A stretch of 8,986 bases of DNA from Ignavibacteriaceae bacterium (GCA_025455085.1 JALONF010000066.1:1-8986); one strand, 5' to 3'. Positions 1-6,350 are shown, counted from the stretch's first letter. A program made the numbers and translations. Notes: generated by a model not told the origin, from the sequence alone.

Positions 1-444
1 AATCCATTCCCGAATAATCTGGTACTGGATCCAACTGAAATAGCTGCGTATACAGCACTGAGAGATGGTTACAATCAAATCATATCAGGTTTAGCTGCAA
101 CATTCGGATACTCAGTAATTAATTGGGATAACTTATTTAATCAGCTGGCAAGTTCCGGCGGCTTAATGGTTAACGGAAATACTTATTCTGCAACATATGT
201 TACAGGAAACTTTTTCAGTCTTGATGGTATTCATCCCACAAGCCAGGGTTATGGGATAATTGCAAATGAATTCATCAAGGCAATCAATAATAAATATAGT
301 GCTTCAATTCCTTTAGTTGATGTTTCCACAATTCCCGGAAGTCTTGTGTTCAAGGGAGATGTCTCTTTAGGTAAGTATGGAATACCAAATATTCCGTACG
401 GTGCATTGGATAATCTTTTATATTTATGGATTTTTATAAAATAA
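1..444 (+). CDS. SGNH/GDSL-type hydrolase, C-terminal part (5' end outside window)
   Basis: The frame is open from base 1 and 147 residues are visible, so the N-terminus with the catalytic serine (GDS block) lies upstream. The recognisable part is the C-terminal catalytic block FSLDGIHPTSQGY: Asp at 223-225 and His at 232-234 form the DxxH pair of the Ser-Asp-His triad, followed by a helix IANEFIKAIN. This layout (FSLDG-HPT-GY-IANEFI) is typical of secreted or surface lipase/esterase-like SGNH proteins of Bacteroidota. The substrate cannot be told. The last residues (LWIFIK) are read through the start of the next gene, with a 19 bp overlap, which suggests translational coupling. Family assignment is firm from the DGIHP block; the cellular location is inference because no signal peptide is visible. 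Confidence 0.82.
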   Translation, partial: NPFPNNLVLDPTEIAAYTALRDGYNQIISGLAATFGYSVINWDNLFNQLASSGGLMVNGNTYSATYVTGNFFSLDGIHPTSQGYGIIANEFIKAINNKYSASIPLVDVSTIPGSLVFKGDVSLGKYGIPNIPYGALDNLLYLWIFIK

Positions 445-848
445 TATTAGCACTTGTTCTAGCAAGTGTTTGTGTTTTTGTTTCTTGTTCCTCATCTGAA
501 GAGACACAAGTAAAAAAACAAGAGACCGACAGCCTTTACATCTTTGATGAAATCCCGTCTGAAGATGTTTTCAAATTTGAATCTCCAGCCCAGCAATCTG
601 TTGATGTTTACGTTGTTCAAATAGGTGCTTTCTCTTCTCCTGAACGAGCAAGAGAATTTGCGGACAATAGCAGAGCAATAGTTAATAAAGATATTAAAGT
701 CGAGTTCAATGAAGAGAAAAATTTGTATGTAGTCTGGATACATCCACCATTTCAGGAAAAAGCAGCAGCAGAGGTTTTTAGAAACGATCTGTGGAATCGC
801 GAAGAATTTAAAGATGCATGGATTGTAAAAATTGAATCCAAGAAATAA
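426..848 (+). CDS. SPOR-domain lipoprotein
   Basis: 140 aa. Residues 1-20 form a lipoprotein signal peptide with a lipobox-like VFVS before Cys21, followed by a polar linker (SSSEE...). Residues about 60-138 form a SPOR domain: the YVVQIGAFSSPERAREFA stretch is the first strand and helix, and the C-terminal strand ends in AWIVKIESKK. SPOR domains bind denuded septal peptidoglycan, so the likely role is an envelope lipoprotein with its SPOR domain in the periplasm, near the division site; this is inferred from the family. The start ATG lies inside the 3' end of the hydrolase gene. There is no clear Shine-Dalgarno sequence, so translation may depend on coupling. A hairpin terminator begins 4 bp after the stop codon. 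Confidence 0.88.
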   Translation: MDFYKIILALVLASVCVFVSCSSSEETQVKKQETDSLYIFDEIPSEDVFKFESPAQQSVDVYVVQIGAFSSPERAREFADNSRAIVNKDIKVEFNEEKNLYVVWIHPPFQEKAAAEVFRNDLWNREEFKDAWIVKIESKK

Positions 849-882
849 AAAAGGCTAAGCCAATAAAAGCTTAGCCAATTTT
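847..882. terminator. Bidirectional rho-independent terminator
   Basis: A perfect 8-bp inverted repeat, GGCTAAGC (853-860) and GCTTAGCC (869-876), has an 8-base loop. Read on the minus strand the hairpin is followed by six T (the A run at 847-852), a strong terminator for the pilin-like operon that ends at 914. Read on the plus strand it is followed by AATTTT, a weaker tail suited to the SPOR gene that ends at 848. It lies between two convergent genes, as expected for a shared terminator. Confidence 0.88.
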
Positions 883-913
883 AATTAAGGCTTGATATTC
901 TAACTTGCCCTAT

Positions 914-2167
914 TTACTCATACCAATTAACCACTCTCAATTTTATTGTTACCGGAAAGAAAGGTGGTACTTCTTTATTAAATCTATCATCATATTTATG
1001 AACATAACTATAACCGCGGACAGGTACCCAAACGCCTGCTATAAGCTCATAATCAGCGGTGGCATCTACTTTTTTCCCGATAACACCACCAAGTAGATTC
1101 ATTTTATAAGCTTGAGAAAACTCCGGAAATGTATTCACATTACTCGTTTCAACGTATAGTCCCCGATTTTGTGAATAAATAGATCCGTGTATGTTTACAT
1201 CTCCTCTACTGGGATCTAAATCAAGTTGTACATGCTCCTGAGCAACAAGGCCCAGCATATCTGTAGAAGGTTCTATTAAAGGATTCTTATTGTACACTAT
1301 ATCATCAGAGATATGAATTAAACCACCTTGTACATTTTTATTGGCCATTAAAGTTACTTTACCATTAACTGTCCCTTTAATAAATACATCGCCTCTTTTA
1401 ACATAGAGAACACCGTTAGGAGCTAATGTAGTTAAAGCTACAGTAGTCGAATCGCCCCAAGGTCCCGCCGGTCCGTTCCGCTGCCAATAAGTAACTGTAC
1501 CATCGCTGTTAAAATTTAGTTTTACATTTATATAACCACTACCTGGACTCTTTTCGAATACTTTGCCACCAGCAATTGCTGCGTTCTCAATCAAGCTGGC
1601 ATCGAAACTTAAAGGAATGTTTGAAGACAGGCTAAAACCACCTTGCAGTTCAGGAGATGAAAAAGCATCAAAATTTTTGATACCCTTTGTACAGGTTGTA
1701 TAACCGCGAAAAACCGGATGCCCAACGGATTGTAGAAAATCGTTTGTATGAAATGGTCCGCTGAAGGTATCTCCGGCAGCAGCCCAGACACTACCCATGA
1801 CATCATAGAAGTTTCCATATTGAGCAAAGTTTTTTGGCTCCAGCCAGGCAATTGCAGTGTCTGCATAACCTTCAAAGTTACTTATAGAAATAAGTTTTTT
1901 ACCGTACGTTCCAAAGTTTTCAACGGAGACAACTACTGAACCGTCATCGATATCCCGGTTGATGCCTGTGTTCCAGGTATGATTTACGAAAACTTTATTT
2001 GCCGCCATATTTAGAGCACTAGTGGCTATGTTGTGAGCTTTTGCCTTTTTATAATAATCAACAAGATTATCAGTAGCTTCGTTTGAGGTTCTAAGCATAT
2101 TTGATCCCACTATTCCAAACAAAACACCAAAAGCTATTACAAGAAGCAATGAAGCTTTACCGCCCAT
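914..2167 (-). CDS. PilX/GspK-position pilin-like protein C, left copy (DUF4900-like)
   Basis: 417 aa, last gene of the left cassette. It starts MGGKASLLLV with a hydrophobic helix to about residue 21, then MLRTSNEATD and YYKKAKAHN. This resembles PilX N-termini (G-A-L-V..., LR, E, later an Ala-rich stretch) but has no Glu at +5. The large body appears beta-rich, with blocks WLEPKNFAQYGNFYD (108-122), GDTFSGPFHTND (132-143), LTTLAPNGV (245-253), STDMLGLVAQ (301-310), MNLLGGVIGKKV (356-367) and PPFFP (401-405). These recall DUF4900-type proteins; I cannot confirm this without a profile search. A strong AAAGGAG precedes the ATG, and the gap from B is 12 bp. The first 60 residues share 41 with the right copy. 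The only cysteine is Cys159. Likely acts in the inner membrane and periplasm as a large minor-pilin-like subunit (inference). Confidence 0.7.
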   Translation of the reverse strand: MGGKASLLLVIAFGVLFGIVGSNMLRTSNEATDNLVDYYKKAKAHNIATSALNMAANKVFVNHTWNTGINRDIDDGSVVVSVENFGTYGKKLISISNFEGYADTAIAWLEPKNFAQYGNFYDVMGSVWAAAGDTFSGPFHTNDFLQSVGHPVFRGYTTCTKGIKNFDAFSSPELQGGFSLSSNIPLSFDASLIENAAIAGGKVFEKSPGSGYINVKLNFNSDGTVTYWQRNGPAGPWGDSTTVALTTLAPNGVLYVKRGDVFIKGTVNGKVTLMANKNVQGGLIHISDDIVYNKNPLIEPSTDMLGLVAQEHVQLDLDPSRGDVNIHGSIYSQNRGLYVETSNVNTFPEFSQAYKMNLLGGVIGKKVDATADYELIAGVWVPVRGYSYVHKYDDRFNKEVPPFFPVTIKLRVVNWYE

Positions 2168-2179
2168 TTTGTATCTCCT

Positions 2180-2779
2180 TTATCTTTTTCTTAAATTTTT
2201 TGAGGTTAAACGTACTTGCTGCCAATAAGCATTCGAGTATTGCTCGTTATATGCTTCAGGATCTTCTACCCTCATTGATATTTTCATATGTGTTATATTA
2301 CCCGGACTGGCAACAGGACTAGTTAATTTGTTACCAAATACATCATAATATTCAAGTAAAAACCTGGTAATATTTGTCGATATCATTAATGGTGTATCGC
2401 TGTTTATTTGTCTGTATAAAATTCTGTCCCTTGGATTTTTTGTAGCAGCGAGTGCGTTTGTATCGCTTACAAAGTATGTCATAACATCGAGGTTTTCATC
2501 TTTGTCCACATCGGTATAATAACTAATAAAATCAGAGTCTGCTACTATTACTATATCCATAGTCTCTGTGATTTTATATGGATCAGCACAATAACCCATT
2601 TTCCTAAAATCTTTTTCAATAAGAATTGCAGTCTCAGCCAATGCTCTCTGCAGGTTTCTATCACTGCCAGTTACGTAGTAATGCTCGGTTACAGTTCCGT
2701 TAAGACGCATTAGTATAAGCAGCAGCAATCCTCCGATTATGAGTGATCCTAGAACATCTATTATTGTACTAAAGCCCAT
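2180..2779 (-). CDS. PilW/GspJ-like minor pilin-like protein B, left copy
   Basis: 199 aa, middle gene of the left cassette. The start MGFSTIIDVLG is followed by a hydrophobic helix to about residue 26. The stretch LQRALAETAILIEKDFRKMG plus YCADP (43-67) matches the PilW/GspJ pattern (LQ...A...leRDlR..GY..C). Residues 90-98 (DVDKDENLD) are an Asp-rich loop of calcium-binding type, followed by the YF and NPRDRILYRQ strands usual in this family. The C-terminus AYWQQVRLTSKNLRKR is very basic and almost identical in the right copy. About 126 of 199 residues match the right copy without gaps. AGAGG sits 8 bases before the ATG. Gaps to A and C are 12 bp each. Role as a minor pilin or pseudopilin is inferred from family pattern and gene order. 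Confidence 0.75.
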   Translation of the reverse strand: MGFSTIIDVLGSLIIGGLLLLILMRLNGTVTEHYYVTGSDRNLQRALAETAILIEKDFRKMGYCADPYKITETMDIVIVADSDFISYYTDVDKDENLDVMTYFVSDTNALAATKNPRDRILYRQINSDTPLMISTNITRFLLEYYDVFGNKLTSPVASPGNITHMKISMRVEDPEAYNEQYSNAYWQQVRLTSKNLRKR

Positions 2780-2791
2780 TTTAAATTCCTC

Positions 2792-3325
2792 TTATTGAAA
2801 ATGGAAATAACTAAATACTTTTCTAAATTCAAATTCTTGAATTTCATCTGTCCCTGGTTTGACTACGGAAGGACTGGAAATAGTAACTGTCAGCATCTTA
2901 TGCCATGTTCTATTTGCAGTTACAAAGCCGCCGATATCGGGGTCCACATAACTTACTTCGCAGGTGATGTTAAAAATCGCACTGCCTAAGCTGTCATAAG
3001 TACTTGTGTAATTATGAAAGTCATCAAAATCATCGAAGGTTGAAACAGAATCGGGATTTTCACCGGTATCTATTCCGAAGGAACCACTTAAAGTAAGTTC
3101 ATTTACATCTGAAAAATATGTACGAGGGTCCGTATTGGCTTTTTCATCAAATGACTTCATAGTTGCCTCCTCCAGAATTGATGAAGCAATTGACACTGCT
3201 AATACACCAAATTTCGAAGTCTGCATTGAATCTTGATTTACTATCGTTGTGCTTCCAACTCGTAATACCAGAAGTGACAATAACAGCATCGCTGCAACTG
3301 TTATTAGCATTTGACCTGTTGTCAT
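2792..3325 (-). CDS. PilV/GspI-like minor pilin-like protein A, left copy
   Basis: 177 aa, first gene of the left cassette. The start MTTGQMLITV leads into a hydrophobic helix (about 5-22), then QDSMQTSKFGVLAVSIASSILEEA (31-54), which resembles the PilV/GspI amphipathic continuation (LA...LE.A). FDDFDDFHNYT (97-107) resembles the aspartate-rich DDVDDY motif often seen in PilV/MshD-like prepilins. The tail ANRTWHKMLTVTISSPS supplies the final strands. There is one cysteine, Cys122, at the same place as Cys121 of the right copy. The canonical Glu5 is missing. The start is supported by GAGGA about 10 bases upstream and by the matching N-terminus of the right copy. Function is inferred: a minor pilin or pseudopilin in the inner membrane. 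Confidence 0.7.
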   Translation of the reverse strand: MTTGQMLITVAAMLLLSLLVLRVGSTTIVNQDSMQTSKFGVLAVSIASSILEEATMKSFDEKANTDPRTYFSDVNELTLSGSFGIDTGENPDSVSTFDDFDDFHNYTSTYDSLGSAIFNITCEVSYVDPDIGGFVTANRTWHKMLTVTISSPSVVKPGTDEIQEFEFRKVFSYFHFQ

Positions 3326-3660
3326 TTGTTTAATATCCTCTGTAAGTTAAAATTATTAAAATAAGATAGTTTAAAATTATGCCAGTGTAGTATAAGTCCA
3401 CTTTATCAGTTACTTACAACATAATAAAATTTTTTAATTGGAATCAAATATGAACTTATAATGAGGGTGTATTGAAATGAGATCTTAATCTAAGAAAAGC
3501 TCAGCATCAAGAAAATAAACGACAAAACTGTCATAGAGATATAAATAATAATTTGGTTCAGAAAGAAAGTTAGAAAAAGAGGTTAAGCAAATAGAACTTA
3601 ACCTCCTCATATCCCTCACACTCAGAAATTATTCCAATAAAAGTGTGAAGATCACAATTA
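3326..3660. other. Intergenic region between the two cassettes
   Basis: 335 bp without a convincing gene in any frame. The right part (3574-3605) holds the terminator of the right cassette. A second, weaker inverted repeat, TCACACT (3616-3622) and AGTGTGA (3642-3648), lies between that terminator and the stop codon at 3661. The AT-rich part next to 3325 must hold the promoter of the left cassette if it is transcribed on its own. A TTGTAA / TATACT pair on the minus strand (3414-3419 and 3389-3394) is separated by 19 bp, too loose to call. I see no remnants of genes or mobile elements. Confidence 0.6.
3574..3605 (-). terminator. Rho-independent terminator of the right cassette
   Basis: A perfect 9-bp inverted repeat GAGGTTAAG (3579-3587) and CTTAACCTC (3597-3605) encloses a 9-base loop. 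On the minus strand the stem is followed by five T (the A run at 3574-3578). It lies 55 bp downstream of the stop codon of gene C at 3661 and has no T tract on the plus strand, so it acts in one direction. It implies that the two cassettes are separate transcription units. Confidence 0.88.
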
Positions 3661-4908
3661 CTATTCCTTCCAAGCTACTAATCTAAATTTATCAGTTAAG
3701 GGAAAGAACGGGGGTACTACTTTGTTAAATCTCTCATCAAATCTATGAACATAACTATATCCGTGAGAAACAACATATTTCTTTCCATCCCAAACATATT
3801 CTGCGGTGGGTAATACTTTTTTGCCAATAACACCACCGAGTAAGTTCATAATTCTTGCATCTGGATAATCTTTATATTTTTCTATCAGTATCCCATCTCT
3901 TGCCGAATAAATTGAGGCGTGTAAGTCCAGTGTTCCTGTAGCTAGATTAAAATCTACCTGAACAAAATCCTGTGCGATGAGGCCAAGCATATCTGTAGAA
4001 TTTGGATTAGTAAGTGGATTCACATTATATCTCACGTCATCAGCAATATGTATTACGCCAGCACCATTTGTTCCTTCTCTTCCAGCCATCACACTTAATT
4101 GCCCATTAAGAGTTCCTTTTATGTAAACATTGCCTTTTTGAACATATATAACACCATTTGGTGCAAGTGTAGTTAATGGTGTGTTCTTCGTTGCTGTCCA
4201 CCCTTTGTTGTTAATATTTATACTATAGTCGACTGTTCCATCCGCTTTGAGTTCAAGACTTACATCGACTATTTTATTTGATCCGGTTGTATCATAGAAT
4301 ACTTTACCATTTGATAATGCTGCATTCTTAAATGGTGTATCGTCAAATGTAAACGGAATTTCAACACCTTCCTGCAAACCGCCGTGGAATTCAGGGAATG
4401 ATTTGTTGTTATTTAACTTAACGCCTTTTTTTGTTGTGGTAAATCCGAGAAATACAGGATCGCCATAACAAAGGAGATTATCGTTTGTATGAAATGGACC
4501 AGAAAACGTATCACCAGTGGCTGCCCATGCCGCCATCATATCATAAAAATTTCCATACTGCGCAAAATTTTTCGGTTCCAACCACACCATTATTGTATCT
4601 TTATATCCATCAAAATCGCTAACAGAAAATATTTTCCTGTTATTGTAACCAAAAGAATCTACCCAGACATTGATTATTCCATAATCCGCTGTCAAATTTG
4701 AATAACCTTTTTTCCAGGATTTATTCATAAAGATTTCATTGACCGCCATATTAGCACCGCTCACTGCTAAATCGTGTGCTTTGGTTTTTTTATAATAGTG
4801 AACGTATGAATCTGTTGCTTCGTTTGATGTACGAAGCATTTGAGTTCCCATAATTCCAAATAAGGCACTGAATGCAAGAACCAACAATAAAGCTGCTTTG
4901 CCACCCAT
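3661..4908 (-). CDS. PilX/GspK-position pilin-like protein C, right copy (DUF4900-like)
   Basis: 415 aa, last gene of the right cassette. MGGKAALLLV and a hydrophobic helix to about residue 21 are followed by MLRTSNEATD and YYKKTKAHD, as in the left copy. Shared body blocks are WLEPKNFAQYGNFYD (109-123), GDTFSGPFHTND (132-143), LTTLAPNGV (245-253), STDMLGLIAQ (304-313), MNLLGGVIGKKV (354-365), GYSYVH (383-388) and PPFFP (399-403). The stretch between about 160 and 240 differs most from the left copy and could be the specific surface. The only cysteine, Cys147, is not in the same place as Cys159 of the left copy. AGGAG precedes the ATG, and the gap from B is 15 bp. No enzymatic motif is seen; a structural, large minor-pilin-like subunit is the best inference. 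Confidence 0.7.
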   Translation of the reverse strand: MGGKAALLLVLAFSALFGIMGTQMLRTSNEATDSYVHYYKKTKAHDLAVSGANMAVNEIFMNKSWKKGYSNLTADYGIINVWVDSFGYNNRKIFSVSDFDGYKDTIMVWLEPKNFAQYGNFYDMMAAWAATGDTFSGPFHTNDNLLCYGDPVFLGFTTTKKGVKLNNNKSFPEFHGGLQEGVEIPFTFDDTPFKNAALSNGKVFYDTTGSNKIVDVSLELKADGTVDYSININNKGWTATKNTPLTTLAPNGVIYVQKGNVYIKGTLNGQLSVMAGREGTNGAGVIHIADDVRYNVNPLTNPNSTDMLGLIAQDFVQVDFNLATGTLDLHASIYSARDGILIEKYKDYPDARIMNLLGGVIGKKVLPTAEYVWDGKKYVVSHGYSYVHRFDERFNKVVPPFFPLTDKFRLVAWKE

Positions 4909-4923
4909 TTTTTATTCTCCTAT

Positions 4924-5523
4924 TTATCTTTTTCTTAAATTTCTTGATGTTAAACGTACTTGCTGCCAATAAGCCTGCGAGTATTTTTGATCATACGCTT
5001 CAGGGTCCTCTACCTTAAAAGATATTTCCAAATGCGTAATTCTTGCCGGCGATGCAACCGGGGGGGATAATTCAAAACCTAACGCTTCAAAATACGTTAA
5101 CTTGAACTGAACAATATTTGTGCTTACCATAAATGGTGTTTCAGTATTAACCTGCCGGTATAATATTCTATCCCTTGGATTTTTAGTATTTGAAAGCGCA
5201 CTTGTATCACTTAAAAAATAAGCAATGCTATCAAGTCCGCCATCATCATCAATATCGGTGTAAAAACTGAGATATGATGTATCTGCATATATTACTCTGC
5301 TCATCCCTTCTGTTAATTTAAAAGGATCGGCACAATAACCCATGCTTCTTAAATCCTCCTCAACCACCATTGCTGTCTCAGCCAGTCCTTGCTGCAAACT
5401 TCGATCACTTCCATGAATAAAATTAGATTCAATCACATTTCCATTCAGGCGAAGGAGTATTAGAAGAAGTAATCCTCCAATGGCTGTAGCTCCTAAAATA
5501 TCTATTAGTGTTGCAAATCCCAT
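4924..5523 (-). CDS. PilW/GspJ-like minor pilin-like protein B, right copy
   Basis: 199 aa. The N-terminus MGFATLIDILG looks like a prepilin cleavage site (G^F, T, L, I, acidic) with the acidic residue shifted to +6 as Asp8; a hydrophobic helix follows to about residue 26. LQQGLAETAMVVEEDLRSMG and YCADP (43-67) give the PilW/GspJ signature. Residues 90-98 (DIDDDGGLD) form a full DxDxDGxxD calcium-type loop. NPRDRILYRQ (115-124), VEDPEAY (171-177) and the basic tail QQVRLTSRNLRKR are shared with the left copy. Cys64 is the only cysteine. AGGAGA lies 5 bases before the ATG, and the gap from gene A is 12 bp. Alternative reading: a GspJ-type pseudopilin of a type II secretion system; no secretion or pilus motor gene is in the window to decide. 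Confidence 0.77.
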   Translation of the reverse strand: MGFATLIDILGATAIGGLLLLILLRLNGNVIESNFIHGSDRSLQQGLAETAMVVEEDLRSMGYCADPFKLTEGMSRVIYADTSYLSFYTDIDDDGGLDSIAYFLSDTSALSNTKNPRDRILYRQVNTETPFMVSTNIVQFKLTYFEALGFELSPPVASPARITHLEISFKVEDPEAYDQKYSQAYWQQVRLTSRNLRKR

Positions 5524-5535
5524 GATGTTCTCCTG

Positions 5536-6048
5536 TTAGGGTAAATTCCAATAACTAAAAACTTTTCTTAATATGACCGGGTCCATCATTGAAGGACTCG
5601 TTATTGTAACGGTCATCATTTTATGCCAGGTTCTATTAGCACTTACAACTAAAGCGCCCCCGGAAGGTTCAACATACTCTACTGTGCACGCAATTTGAAA
5701 GAATGCACTCGGCATGGTAGTATCCACATTTGTGTACCCGTGAAAATCATCATAATCATCCCAGGTGTGTAGGGAGTCTTTGTATTCGCCTGATTCTTTT
5801 CCTGCACCAAAATCCTTTGAAAGTGTAAGTTGGTTTGTTAACGTTAAGGCATCTTCAGTACTGTTTTCATCGAATGCTTTCTGCGTTGCCATTTCCAGAA
5901 TTGAACTTCCAAGTGATATGGCTAATACTCCGAATTTTGAATTCTGCATTGAATCCTGAGTTGTAAGCTGAGTGGTGGTTATAGTTAAAATTAAAATAGA
6001 TATCAGCATCATTGCCCCAGCTGTTAATATCATTTGTCCAGTATTCAT
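5536..6048 (-). CDS. PilV/GspI-like minor pilin-like protein A, right copy
   Basis: 170 aa, promoter-proximal gene of the right cassette. MNTGQMILTAGAMMLISILIL gives a short leader and hydrophobic helix. QDSMQNSKFGVLAISLGSSI (31-50) and LEMATQKAFDE continue as a PilV/GspI-like helix. WDDYDDFHGYT (96-106) matches the aspartate-rich motif of PilV/MshD-type prepilins. ANRTWHKMMTVTITSPS (137-153) and RKVFSYWNLP end the protein. Cys121 is the only cysteine and is conserved in the left copy. 37 of the first 61 residues match the left copy. An AGAAGAGA sequence 7 bases before the ATG serves as ribosome binding site. The alternative upstream start of a longer frame around 6115 is in another frame and gives no such match. 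Confidence 0.72.
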   Translation of the reverse strand: MNTGQMILTAGAMMLISILILTITTTQLTTQDSMQNSKFGVLAISLGSSILEMATQKAFDENSTEDALTLTNQLTLSKDFGAGKESGEYKDSLHTWDDYDDFHGYTNVDTTMPSAFFQIACTVEYVEPSGGALVVSANRTWHKMMTVTITSPSMMDPVILRKVFSYWNLP

Positions 6049-6253
6049 TTAATTTCTCTTCTAACCTATTTTTAAGAATTATTTTTATCATAATATTTGA
6101 CATCAAGCATGCCAAATAAGAACAGGTAAAAATTTCTTATGTAGCATGTCCAAATCGTAATATCAGTAATAGTTACATTTTAATCATCCATTATTTACTG
6201 TAGATATTTGATAAAAAGAAGGAGAATTGAGACAGGAAATTGCCTAAAAGATT

Positions 6254-6273
6254 CGTTTAAATAAACGTTTATT
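6254..6273. promoter_or_regulatory. Overlapping palindromes, possible operator
   Basis: AATAAACGTTTATT (6260-6273) is a perfect 14-bp palindrome. It overlaps a second inverted repeat, CGTTTA (6254-6259) and TAAACG (6262-6267). Such nested symmetry fits a dimeric regulator site, though AT-rich DNA gives palindromes by chance; the central CG makes this one less trivial. Confidence 0.35.
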
Positions 6274-6301
6274 GATTTGACAGAAGTGTCGCGACATCAA
6301 T
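6271..6301. promoter_or_regulatory. GC-centred palindrome TGTCGCGACA with flanking inverted repeat
   Basis: TGTCGCGACA (6287-6296) is a perfect 10-bp palindrome in very AT-rich surroundings. GACA (6279-6282) and TGTC (6287-6290) form another short inverted repeat, and ATTGAT (6271-6276) and ATCAAT (6296-6301) flank it. Together they may be an operator or a structured leader for ssb. No known regulator site is recognised. Confidence 0.35.
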
Positions 6302-6333
6302 CATTTAGTTGAAATTGAGAGTTAAATGTATCG

Positions 6334-6350
6334 AGTAATTTCAAATTACT
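6334..6350. promoter_or_regulatory. 17-bp palindrome upstream of ssb
   Basis: AGTAATTT and AAATTACT form a perfect 8-bp inverted repeat around a single C, ending 74 bp before the ssb start. As DNA it is shaped like an operator. As RNA it could fold into a 6-bp stem with a 5-base loop, followed two bases later by six T (6354-6359), so a weak attenuator is an alternative reading. The AT-only stem makes termination doubtful. Confidence 0.4.

Larger units (their letters stand above)
914..3325 (-). repeat. Left copy of duplicated three-gene A-B-C cassette
   Basis: Three genes in the order A, B, C (177, 199 and 417 aa) repeat the order, sizes and spacing of the genes at 3661-6048. Similarity is clear at protein level and persists in short DNA stretches, for example the B 3' ends share acgtacttgctgccaataag. 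Divergence is far too great for a recent or assembly-caused duplication. Confidence 0.9.
3661..6048 (-). repeat. Right copy of duplicated three-gene A-B-C cassette
   Basis: Genes A, B and C (170, 199 and 415 aa) are spaced 12 and 15 bp apart, against 12 and 12 bp in the left copy. Transcription runs leftward, starting in the divergent region next to ssb. Both copies point the same way, so this is a direct tandem duplication of the whole unit including an upstream and a terminator region. Confidence 0.9.

Noticed and set aside
905..1096. Small plus-strand frame, and similar ones at 1748-1939, 2101-2322, 2795-2989, 4489-4701 and 5765-5959
   Set aside because: All are antisense shadows of the six minus-strand genes, whose reading frames are supported by conservation between the two cassettes.
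914..6048. The double cassette as an assembly artefact or recent duplication
   Set aside because: Protein identity of roughly 50-65% with many changed codons, different intergenic DNA and different terminators show an old duplication.
914..6048. Mobile element or genomic island carrying the cassettes
   Set aside because: There is no transposase, integrase, tRNA, terminal inverted repeat or target duplication at either side.
6099..6115. Sigma-54-like element on the minus strand (TTGGCA with ATGTC 10 bases on) upstream of the right cassette
   Set aside because: The -12 element has GT in place of the required GC, and the region upstream of the left cassette has TGGCA but no -12 match, so the likeness may be chance.
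5867..6115. Open frame on the minus strand starting upstream of pilin-like gene A
   Set aside because: It overlaps gene A in another frame, its product is Asn-rich and of low complexity, and gene A has matching homology in the left copy.
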